NCBI GenBank assembly: GCA_023333565.1
Contig: JAJKFH010000553.1
Location: forward strand, 124,001 to 188,000
DNA from: Puffinus mauretanicus
Taxonomy: Eukaryota; Chordata; Aves; Procellariiformes; Procellariidae
DNA: 64,000 bases
Direction of reading: 5' to 3'
Shown: positions 11,818-24,100 of the stretch, one piece after another
Layout: every line of letters begins with the position of its first letter
Numbering within the stretch: position 1 is the stretch's first letter
Notes under the pieces: generated by a model
Databases searched by the model: none
What the model was told of the DNA's origin: nothing
Seen by the model: only the letters and a program-made list of their open reading frames with translations
Program-made: the position numbers and the translations under genes

Positions 11818-12129
11818 TTAAAGCCCTTCAACAGAGAGAGCATGGTTTAAAACATACGTATCATTGTCTTCATCTTCTAGAAGCAGCTTCTCAATGGGCA
11901 GTGTGCCGATGACTCGCCTGGCATCCTCCAGCTCCTGGGGGGCTGGTTCAGGAAAGGAGATCGGCAAGGGCACAAACTGAGGCCCGGAAAGTGTGGAAGA
12001 AGCTGGCTGGTACTGCAAAGTGGAGGCTGGCAGTGCAGAGAGGGGCTGTGCCCATGGAAAGTATGTGAGAGGTGGCTGCTGATCCGTCACCTCGAGCTGA
12101 GGCACTACAGCGGGAGTGGTGCTTCGGGG
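11818..12129 (-). CDS. POU2AF1: POU2AF1 exon 5 (C-terminus and stop)
   Basis: 103 codons plus TAA. It starts PRSTTPAVVPQLEV and contains LTYFPWAQPLSALPASTLQY and GPQFVPLPISFPEPAPQELE. It ends with an acidic LLLEDEDNDTYVLNHALSVE stretch and GL. The acceptor is CTATTTTAACAG. The exon continues into the 3' UTR. Confidence 0.98.
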   Translation of the reverse strand, partial: PRSTTPAVVPQLEVTDQQPPLTYFPWAQPLSALPASTLQYQPASSTLSGPQFVPLPISFPEPAPQELEDARRVIGTLPIEKLLLEDEDNDTYVLNHALSVEGL

Positions 12130-15100
12130 CTGTTAAAATAGAAGAGAAATAAAACAAAATAAAAGCAATTGGCCAGGCAGGGCGGGAGGAGGGCACAAAA
12201 CAACAGACTAAGGATGCTCAGTCTCACTTTTAACATCCCTTTTCCTGTCTCTCTGCATAAAGAGTTATACTGAGTGTGACAGTTTTCCCATGCTGGCTCC
12301 CATGAGAGCAGTGGCTGTGGGTGTCCCAGGTGCTTGCTGCCAGTAGCTCACACTCATGTCAAGTTCCCTCTAGCTTTCTGTTCCTACTACCACCCTCACT
12401 GTAAGCCCATGAGATAGTTACACCCTGTGTTGAAAACTGCCGCCCTTGACAGTCTCTCTTGCAAGTTGAATGCATGGGCACAACTTTGCTGCCACAAGGC
12501 TGAAGGCAGCTTATTCTGGCCTCTGCGACCGTCTATGCTGACCGGTCAGCCAAGGCAGAGCCACATTTGAAATGATAGCCCTTCCTCACCAGTGAAGGCC
12601 ACAGGACACAGGCATGGGCCTTTGCTGATTTGGTGTGTCATTGTCAGCAGCTGAACTGAAACATTAAAAGGAAAATAAGCTGCTTGAGTTCAACTGAAAC
12701 AGAATTCTCTGCCCTTCTCCTCTAAGGAAGAACAAATCACCTTGGGTCAGCCAAACAGATTTTGTCCAGACTGAAACCAAATATTCTGCTATGTTTATGC
12801 GCTATTTTGGCCTTGCCCTTACATCTTTAAATAGCAATTTTTGAGAAATTTATTGCCAAGCCATTCTTCCTGCTTCACCTGGTGGATGTGTTTCTTGGAA
12901 TCCCATTTACTTTTTTTTTTTTTTTTTTAAAGTTTGGAATTAAATAGTGAAGAATCCCCTGGATACTTCTCAGATGTCCGGTGGGACTGTGTCCTAAGTA
13001 CTTGTCCAAACAGCAGCATTTATTGACTATAATGTGCATCCTCTCAATGAGCTACTTTAATTCTGCTTCCTCAGGTATTCCAAATGCAAGCTGAAGAACA
13101 GCTCCTCAAGTTGGAAGTGATGACAACAGTAAATGTGACATTCCCCATTATTATCCTTGAGCTGCAAACAATATTCTCCTATTGTAAATAACTGTTCATA
13201 GACTTGAACAAACTCAGGGCAATGGCAGCCCTGCTGCTGACTTGATGAGAGATGACTAGTTTCCCAGGACAACAGCAAAGAACAGTGTATGTGTTAATAA
13301 TGTGGAAAGTCTGGAGGAGTGCAAAGAGCTGGACAAATGGCAGTGAAGTATGCCTGATTTCAGCGCAGCCACAACTTTTTGTCCTGCTCAAACCATATTA
13401 ATGTCCAGCACAGTGCAGACAGGGCCACTGCTAGAACAACTATGTGGTATGGACGCAAAGACACACAACATTATAGTAATTAAATAAATTATACTAATTA
13501 CATCCAGCACTCCCCATGGCTCTTGCTAGAAGGTGGGGAATTTGCTGTCATTTATACCTAGGTATTTTTGACTTACTGCAAAATTGGTGATCAGCGGTTG
13601 AGAAGTATAAGTCAGAACAGATGAAGGTCCAACCAGTGTGTAACTGGGACACATAGGCTGAACATACATATCTGCTGTGTATGAACAGCTGACTGCTTCG
13701 TGGGACACATAATCAGGGTAAGTGGTCCACTGAGTTAAAGGCTGTAAGGATGTGGGAGAGGGCTGGGAGATCCAGCCAGAACAGAGTGCTCCTTCATCTG
13801 TGACAGGCAAGGCAGAGGCAGCAACATCCATATCAATGCAAGGCTGGCCTAAAAAACAGGAGAGGATTAAAGCGCAGTTCAGCATAGCCTTCCCTGCAGC
13901 ACAGCTGACAAACACTTGGAAAGTCAGGGAAACATTACCCATTGGTGAATAGGAAGGAAGCGGCTGATGGGGCAAAACAACCTGGAAGAGAAAAGAAAAA
14001 TATCCAGGGATTAAGACCATAAGCATTAAATTCAATCCCCTCTGAGAAGCACTGAGGGACAGAGCATATTAGCTACTATCAGCTGATTATCAGCTACTAC
14101 TTCAATGTCAGTGCCTGAATGTTCCCACCTGCCTCTACAGAAGGGCCAGGAGAACTGAGCCTGGCAGCCAGTACACCTAAACCCAGCCCTGTTCACGGGC
14201 CTAGTCAAAGTCCACGTGTCCCTTCAGCTCAAGAGGGCCTTAAACAATATTTAAACCTTGTGTTGCAGAGGGAATTCCTCTTCAGAAGGAGGACAGAGGG
14301 AGGTAGGCTGAAAATAAGAAGCAGATAGCCAAGGATGGCTCTGGCTGATCTCTTTTTGTGCTCTTGAACAAGCTGCTTAACTTCCAAGCCACTTTCTGTT
14401 CCTAGGAATTAGATCCTGCCAAGTGCAAAGCTCTTTCACCCTCCCGTTAAGTCAATGGCGATTGAAGGTGCTCAGCACCCTAAAAGCACTCCACCTAAAG
14501 TAAAGATATATTTAATGGTATCTCCAGGTAACATGAAGCTGCATTGCCTTCAAAATGCTTTAGAGATGCAAAGATTTCTTTCATTGCCAAAGTATTGCCA
14601 GCTGGTGCCAGGGCTGGTCAATCATTTAGCTATTGAGGAAGAATTTTCCGCCTGTGTTTGTTTTTTCTCCTACCGTTGTAGCTGCTGTTGCACTGGCATT
14701 ATGAACATTTCCCCGTTTCCTTTTCAATAGCTCCTTCACTGGCTCTTTGACACGGACACCTTGATAGGGCCGAGGCTGCGGCTGCTGTTCCGGAGCAGAA
14801 GCTGAGAAAAAAACAAGTGCAGGTGACATACATTTTCCTTTCCTGCCATTTGCACAGAGCCAAAATCCCAACGGCAGCCTGCTTGTCTGCGGGCTGTACT
14901 AGTCAATGTGGCTGGACTCTGGACTAATAAACATTTTCTTCCTTAGCTAATGATGTCTTTTGGCCCATATGTGATGTCAGATGGCATAGGCCTTTTCTCT
15001 ACCTTTGCTGCTGGGTGCTGTGGTCACACAGATGGATCATGAAGACAACCTAACCTGAAATAAGTATGCTTGCAATTCCCTCCAGCTGTTAAATAGCTGC

Positions 15101-18100
15101 AGCAATACCAAGAAACTCAGCCCCTTTTTTTTGCAAAAGAGCATTCATACATAATTCACAGCATGAAAGCTTGCACAGGCCTCGCAGCCAGGATGGTCTG
15201 GAAGCCAGAGCTGGCGGTTTCCCTGCCGCGCTGGCAGGTGTTTTTATGGTCTGCAGAAGCTGTGTCCTATCAGGCACAGGGTGTAATGAACATGTTTTGT
15301 TGAATAAATAGGCATACTGCTCTGGACATTTATGAAAGCCAGGGAGCACGTAGTACAAGGAAAAGGGGTTGCTGCTATTACGCAGAGGATAATACTCCAT
15401 TGCTAAAAGCAACGGCTGCCAACAGACCTCCATCTCCCTATGGGGATATATTTTATACACGTGTGAAACGAGAGTAGTAGTGGTGAGCCACACACTCTGA
15501 AGGGAGGTGTAAAAGGGCATCCCTTTTCAAAACTTACCAACTAGGTAGACAAAAAAACAAAAATAGAGAGAGGCAACAAACAAATGCTGCTTTCCTCAAA
15601 CTGTCTCTAGACAAAACCTTTCATTCTACTGCCTTCAATGAGGTTTCAGTGTGTTAGTTGTGGTGTTCTACTTTTTTTCCCCCCTCCTTAATCCCTAAGC
15701 CTCAAATTCTTTTTTCTTTGGGCTTCTGACAAAAACAGCATGTTTATTTTATTCCTCCTGACTTTATTTGCGTGTATCTGCTTTATGTTGCTTCAGTGCC
15801 ATTGATCTGCAGTGCAGCGATTTACACCCACTTGAAGGACAAATCACACTGAGTATATCCAGCAGGCGTATAATACAGATTGGTTAGTAGATATCTAGCC
15901 TATGACATAACATAATTGCTGGCCAGGTAGATACATTAAAACATAGAGATTAGATATTCAAGAGAAATACATTATATTCCATACTTAGGTGCAAGCTATA
16001 AACGCAACCCAAATTAGAAAAGCATCCTCATGTGGAAAGCCATTTAACTCATCACTAGTTTGACATGCATACCTCATAGCTTTTGAGAACAGGCAAGTAT
16101 ACTTAAGTGCCGTCCTGGACCAGAGTCATGCTTCTGTTCCAAATACAGCTTTGCTCATAGCCTGGCCAGGAGGTTTATAACTTGGTGAGCCGGGATGTGA
16201 CACAGCTTTGCGGAAATTATATTGACAACACATCTCAGAGCTTATATCCATTTTGAAAAGTAAAGCTTTTGGCCAGCTAAAAAGGCCTATAACAAAGCCT
16301 TGCGACAAGTGGAAGCAGAGGAAGCACAGTTCTTCATAAGCCAGTATTTTCAGCTCATATTTTACATGAAGTATTTGGAGGCAATTGATAGCAGAAGGAA
16401 ACCATAGGATATCAAAGCTCAGGGAGGCCCGATATTTGTAAAGCCACTGATAGCAGTAGGGACTACCTGCCCCTTTTTACTGCACTTTGATTTGTAAATA
16501 TGCTAATTGATAAGTTTCCATTTCTAAGGATCGCAACTGGCCTTTGGTTTTATGAAGTAAAGATGGATATCCAGCTCAAATCTTAAACTTAAAATATTAT
16601 TCCACCCAGGAAGCATTTATTCAGATTTACATTCTGTGCTTCACATCAGAACAAGATGAATCATTTTACTTCTGATCATCACTCCCAGTTATATGCAATT
16701 ATACGCACACTGAGATGTTTCTGTTACAGGGGGAGAAAAACTGAGTCTAAATACAGATATTGTAAGTCAACCTCAAAAAATATTTAACAGAATAAACATC
16801 TCTGCTTTAATTTCTTTTAAAAAATTGAAATACTTCTTTCCCTTCAACTTTGATCTACCATTAACTCTTTCTGACTTACTACATACCATTTAACCATGAA
16901 ACCTTGATCGGCCATTATAAATACTTTTGGTACCAAACAGCACAACATTTATGTGTTGAACTGTTGTCTTTGTTACCGTTATGCATATTGGGAAAATACT
17001 TTGCTTTAAGACAGTAGCTGAAGAAAAGATGATTTTTCAGCCTTTGCCTGGTCTATCTTTGCTTTCTGTGGGCATTCTTTGTGAGACTTTAAATTGGGTT
17101 ACTTGCATTCTTATGAATCCTGTGGCTTCGGAAATGCAGTTAACAAAGATAATTAAGGTCACTTTAATTCTGCATACAGGCATCCACAGGCGCTTTTAAT
17201 ACTGTTCACATTTTGCTTTTTAAATTGGTATTAATTTATCTGAGTGCAAACAATAGACAGTGCTAAAAAGTGCTGTGGTATGAGCTGTACTGAGAATTCT
17301 GAAAAGGACCTGAATACTAGACAGGAGGTCTGAAATAAAGACCATCACAAAGGTGCTTTCTGGGTCTTATAAAAGATTTATTTACATTTGGGAATTATTT
17401 ATTTGTACTTTACTGGAAAGATCTTCAGAGTCAGACATTGCTGCTGTTCTTTATGCTGCGTGAAAACATCAACTCCACCAAAGCAAATATGAGCTCTGCT
17501 ATAGATTGCATGAGAGGCAGAACTGTACCTCTTGGGTAGTATCTTATCCCTGAGTCATCACACCGATTTCAAAGGGCCTCCTTGCAGAATTAGGGTGGGG
17601 AAGGATGGCAGTTTCTGGCTCCAGGTTTGGGGGATGGGAAAGAAGAAATTTACTGTAAAAGCTGACAAATATACCTATTCAGAGTTTCCGGTGTAAGCAG
17701 AGTAACCAAAAAAAAAAAAAAAACACACCAAAAAAAAAACCAAAGTCTGCAGAACATATTTCGGTTCCCCCAAGCTGACCTCCAGAAATAAAAATAATGC
17801 TAGCACAGCTGCTTTTCCACTGTTCAAGTGTGTACCAGGTCTGAGCACTACAGATGAACCACAGCAAAATGACTTTTGGCTTTGGTGTACAATTCCTCAT
17901 AAAGCAAAAGAAATATGATAATTTAAAAATAAAAGCATTTTGAGAAATAATGACAATTAAAATATCCTTGTAAAGAAGGTACCCGGATTTAGTAGTCTCC
18001 AACTCCTTATACCAGGGTTTCTTAATAAACTATGAAGCCTGCCTTGGACCAAGTTTCAGTTATATTTTTATTTAAATCATGAGCTGCAAATGCACCAAGG

Positions 18101-21100
18101 TCTGCATGCCCAAATTCCATTCAAACAAATAAAAGGGACAGCAGTGCATGTGCTGCAGTGCTCAAGTGCCCACTGTGTTCTAACTTGTCTCATACAATTC
18201 AAGGATCACAGAACAGCCATATGCTCTTCCTTAATAGGCACTGGATCTTGATTTGCAACTGCTCTCTGAAGTTGGAGCACTGTGAAACATCAGGAGTCAA
18301 GAAAGAAGAGAAGGAATCTAATCCAACCAGTAGGAAGCTTTTCAATAGTTTCTATGTGTAAATATTTTTTAGCTCATTGCAATGCTTTTGTCAGGCTGCC
18401 TTACAAATCCGTGGTATGTGTGTATGCTCAGGCTCCTTTCATCAATGTTATCACTTACTGTATTTGTTGAATGTCAACAAAAGCCTAGCACAAACCTTGA
18501 AGACTTTTGAGTAATCTTTCAAACTGGCTGGATGACACAACAGCTAATGAAAAGGTACCAAATGCAGCAGTCCCACTAGCTCTAAGTATCAAGTGACAAC
18601 AGAAGAAAGGCCATAATGATGTTTCATTCCAGACGGCTCTGCAGCTCAGCCTGAAAGTGTCCAGACTGCACAGACAAGGTTGAAGGTTGCCAATTTCAGT
18701 GGACTCTGGATGAAGATTTGACAACTCCATTAGTGTTGTTGTTAAGGTCAACACACTCATCACTCTACATTGGTTGTCCCTCTGCCAGTTGGTTTTCACC
18801 TAGGAAAAAATATAATTTTTCCTGCTGAGTATGAGTCCAAGTTGTGCTGAACATAGCAGGCATAGCCAATGGGGATCTTGCTGTTTGTTTTTGGGGAGCA
18901 GCTCCAACCCCAGCTCATGGGCTGACAAGAGCTTCAGGAACACACTTCACAAGACCCCTTGCCCAAGGCAAGTAAAATGCTGAAGAGACTACTGTGTTGG
19001 TTGGTAATCCTATAAACCCTGGCCTTCAGTTGTTTGTGCTTTGGAGAACCTATCTGAGATGTCCGCAGTACCTAGTGCAACAGTGAACAGTATCCCATTT
19101 TTGCATGATATTAGTCATTCCCAGATTTTTGTCAGTACAGTATCTATATGCAGATACAGTCTTTTTAAAGATACCTGCTTCTTACTAACATCCATGAAAT
19201 GCTGGTCTGAGTAAAAGATCAGGCAGGGAAAGCATACCAAGACATTGCCAAACAATTAAACCAAGCAACTTCAAAATGCATCTTCCTCTACATTTTTATT
19301 TAATTATTGGTGAAATTAGAGGGAAGATAATGGCAAAACAGCTGTTGGAAGACTGCAATTATTGAAACGTGACATGTTTCAGATCACTAAACTTCATATT
19401 AGCACCACTGCCCTTCACACACACATGAACTGCAGATCAGTTTAAACCTTCATCCTTTCAAACAAGTCAGAACGATTTCCCATCAGGTGAACTTTCAGTT
19501 TGAAATACACTGCTAATCTTTAAGAGTTTGCATGACTACCTGCCTGCAACAGCAAATGACACACTTGTCACTGTTTCAGAAGATTTACTATTTCTTTGCT
19601 CACACACTGACATGTGATAAGCTTATCAATTGATCAGTGTTAACAGTGTAAATATTTTTCTCTTTTCTTCTTTCACCTCCAGTATAATAAAAAATTGAAA
19701 AGAAACACAATAGAAAACTTTTTCTTATTTGCAGTAACACCAAAAAGCAAACAGTAACTCTTGAATTACAAGAAAAATTTAGATTTCAATTAACAAACTA
19801 GTGAGTTTCTGGCTTGGATATTGAAGACCAGATTACATTAGGCAGCTGCTGACATTTTTATTGTACACAGTGAACTTTGGCTAATAAAAAGAAAAAAGTG
19901 GCTTAGCTTTGTGTACACTACTTGGATGCTTAGACTCTAATCAAAACCTTTTTACAATAAGACATCAATGTCCGTTTAGCAAATGTCCGGACTAAATATT
20001 TCATCATGGTTGTCTGCATTTTACATTGACTTCAGATACAGAACCCTTGAAAAATATTTTTTTAAAAGTATTAAAGCTAGTAATATTATTTTGGGTCTGT
20101 TGCTGCTTTGGAAATGAATCATGTGATCAGAGCTAACATCAGAACTGAAACGGCTGCTTTTGTGATATTGATGATGTTCCATAGTACATCATGGATCACT
20201 CTGAAAAGTCAAAGTGTAGCTCTTAACAGCTAGGCAGGCAATCCTTCGTATGAGAATTATTTAATCAGCTCTCCTTGCATTTACACCCAGCCTACCTAAC
20301 CACTGATAGTAGTGGATCAGTAAGGAAAGACAAGGACATCCAAGTCCAATTTTTAGCTCTGCCAGGATCCCTGTACAAAGTCAAGGGAAGGTCATCCAAC
20401 TGGTAGATCTTCGAGGTTATTCAGCTGCCCAAGGATAAGTGCTTTAATAGAACTGTCAAAAGCACTTTTCAGTGGTTTTAGAAAACCCTGCAAAGGAGGA
20501 TCTGCAGTCCTTAGGCAGTTAGATTCCCCTTGAAAACTCAGAACTTTACAAATCTATACAACCAGGAGAAAAACAGTCCTTATTCCTTCTGGCTTTCTTG
20601 TGTTTGTACTGCTCTTACAACAACAACCTGCCAGTCCCCACAGGGGTATTTAGGTGGTGCTGGAAAGGTAATCCAACTGCAGGCATTCTCATGGCAACCG
20701 CCAGAGCTTGGATGCTTTGACTCTAATCACACCACCAGTACCCATTTATGCAAGGCAGTAAATAGTTTAATATTTGTTCAGATCTCCATGCTCCCTCAAG
20801 CATAGCCATCCAGCTGGGAGGCTTAAAGTACATTACAGAATGAGGCTTCCCCCGTCATGACCAGAGATGATGAGCCCAGTCCTTATTTACTAGCTAATTA
20901 CACAGTTTCCCTCAATATGTTACTGAGTGAAAAAATAGAATGATCTTCCTTTGTCTCTGCTTTGTGGTAAGTCCAGGGCAGGGAAATAAAGCACTGAAAT
21001 TCATTTAACTGTCCAAGATCCCAGATAGTAACATGACAGGGAGTCACTCAAGAGAAAGGTTCTTCATTTCAACTTCATCCCTAGCCCTCAGCATCCTCCA

Positions 21101-24100
21101 GAGTGTGTCCCTTTTTTAACTGATCCGATCGATCAGTAAAAAGTGAAACACTCTGAAGTGACCCAGCTGCAACTCATGCCCTTGGAAGCAAAAAAATCAG
21201 TTATTTCTACCAAGACCCATCTTAGCAAGTTGTGTTGGTGGTAACAGGCTTGGGTGGCTAGTAAGTACCAGGTCCCTGGTACCTGTATGAGTTAATTTAG
21301 GCCAGACCTCACTAATACATTCTCTGGCTGGCCTGAGAAATAATAATCTGCCATACTGTGCTCAGACACAAAACATATGTACAGCATTGCCAGATAAATC
21401 ATGAAACAACTCAGAAAATGTTTATCTGTATTCCATTTGGCCATTGCTTACTTCATTATCTTGTCGATAGCCTTTACATCTGAAATGATATGTCTGAAGG
21501 CCCCAGGTTTGCATGTCAAGGCCCATTTGAAGGACTGAACATGCAGCTCTTTTTGCGCACCTGACACATCCCAAATCTCCTTTGAAGCGTTACCATTATT
21601 TTTTGTAGACAACCCTGACAAGGAAAACTGGACTGGAGTGGATTATTGTCTATACTCTTTGTCGCAATATGGGTGGGTATTTCAGTAAAGATTTAGTTAA
21701 ATGCAAAGCATTAAGCAAACATTTGGGCAGAGAATCTGCTCTACAATAAACAGAAGAACTCAGAGCATGAGCAAAAGAGCCGAGTGATGGTTCATTGCTC
21801 AGCATAAGGAAATGAACTCAGGAGGGTTCTGAGCATAATTTAATCACTAGACTAAATATTTCACTTGCTTACCAACAACTTAGTACAGCATTTGACTAGG
21901 TCTCTTTCTGTTCTTTTACATAGCACTATAACTACCAAAGTCAGTGAAACATATTAATTTGACAGTAGTGTATTTCAGAATTATTTCCAGTATCTTTATT
22001 TTCAGGTGTTTATCTGCAGTTGGAAGATTGCCAAATAACAAATTAGCCTTGGATTCTAGCAGATCGATGTGCCCTCGTACCCTGCCCGCGCTGTTCTTGG
22101 GGGCACAGTATGCTTTTGACTACTGTCCTTTTAAAAAAGGTCTCCTTCACACCTCTGGATGGTCTAAATGAGTGGAAGTCAGGAGAGCTCTGTGCAGAAC
22201 CTACATTCTGTTTCGACACAAGGAAAGTGTTGCAGATTGGCAAACAAAATGTTAACTTTGTATTTTTCCACCTGGATAGAAACAAAATCAAGGGGAGATC
22301 TGAAGACACTTGAAAACAACATGAAAGGCTGGCTAGTAATCCCTGCTGCTTTGATTATTCTAATTAAAAAAAAAAAACAAACCCAAAAAAAACCCCAAGA
22401 GCTTCCAAGTGCCTAATAAGAGTTGGATGCATTGGCCATGTAGTGGTGAGAGCTACTAAAAATTATCGGTTCAGAACAAGAGAACCCGTATTACAAAGGG
22501 GAAGCTGAGATAGACAGAAAGTGTATTAACCATAAGTCTCACCCGCATGTCCTATTTCTTCCCAGCCCATAATACTCTTTCCATTTTAGTAATGCGATCT
22601 TTCCATTTAATTGTTTATGTGGTCATTCATAGAGCCTGACACCTGCTTTGTAAAGCATGGATGGGCTCAACTTTCATACTATCCATCTTTCCCGGTGGGG
22701 TTTTACCAAAATTAAAACTCACAAGGTGCAGCATATTGCAGTTTCACCTCTCAGTCTCATTATCTGATACTTTCAGAAAGGCTGTACAGAGCCCCACATC
22801 TGTTGTGGGCAGAAAAGGCTTTATGCACTTAAAAAGCATTTGGGAAGAGGTTTTCAAAGGTGCAAATTCACATATCTCAGTTGCATGGGAATCCAAGCAG
22901 TCAGTGGAACAGCTAAATAGCTGAATGTCTGCCTTATGTGCAGAAATCCCATTGGACTGCAACAGAAGTTCAGTGCCCAAACCATTTTGGCCTAGCCAAA
23001 AGCATCACCTAAATGTGAAACTCTTGCAGAATTTCAACCTGCTTGCATACCCTCTCATAACAGAAACCATTTGCATGAAAGGTACGTTCATTTTGTTTTC
23101 AAAATACAACATGAGGTAACTGTCTGCATAAAGACACGTAAGAGGAAAGTAGCTGGTGCTGCCCATCAGAAATTTCCCATCCCTGAAGGGTTGCTGAGCC
23201 GCAGAGCAGGCCTGCTTCCATTCAGCAGAATCCTGCCAAAAGCTGGGAAGCCCCGACCAGTCACTTCGCTTCTGCCGTGGGAGGGGATGCTTTCAGGCTG
23301 AGACACTCTCTGGGGTTTTGCTGAGCGGAAGCTCTGGGCCCCACTCCTGCAAAGAAGTGCACTGTGCTGTGACCCTGAGGGAACGATTTCCAGTGCACAG
23401 GGCCAGCCATGTGAGACTCCCTGGAGGACAAGAGCCTCTGACCATAGCAGCTGAGGGTAAGGTCTGTTAGTTTGCCTTCTGTTCCTGCAGGGCCTTCTGC
23501 AGAAGGGTCCCCTGAAGAAACAGGAAACTGCCCTTCAGAAGTTGCCCATGAGAAATGCCCTCTGGTGAGGTCACACCTATTTAAATGAGTTCTTGTGTCA
23601 CTCTTGGGCTTTCAGTTTGGGAGAGTTTTTTGTTATTTGGTGGTTTTTTGTTGTTCTCGGGTTTTATTTTTAGAGCTGGGGAAAATATATGGAAATGATA
23701 CCATTCCTTTTGAAACCTCCTGTTTTGCTAAAAAACAATGTAATCCAAGTCAAGGTGTCCTGATGGAAGAGGTTGCCAGGACTTCTATGTAGTCTCCTTT
23801 CACACAGGTACAGATAGAATAAAAATTTCTGCCTCTGCCTTTGCTTTCAAGCTGGCGCTGTGCTTGACCGGAATTGCAAATGCAGCTCCGGCCGGGGAAC
23901 CAACTCTGTACCAATAAGGCAGGAATGCCTTAGCATCCAGCCTGCCCTTTCTTCCTCTGGCAACATAATGGTACATAACCTCCTCATATCCCCATATTCC
24001 CTAGTCATCCTGCTGTTTAAGCATGTAGAGTTGGACTTAAAAATTGTCTTGGTTTTTAATCCAGTCTCCTCCAGAAAACAGGTCCTTACTATGAAATTTG

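Noticed and set aside
21119..21137. Inverted repeat ACTGATC-CGATC-GATCAGT
   Set aside because: It is a short palindrome with no neighbouring regulatory context, and expected by chance in a window this long.
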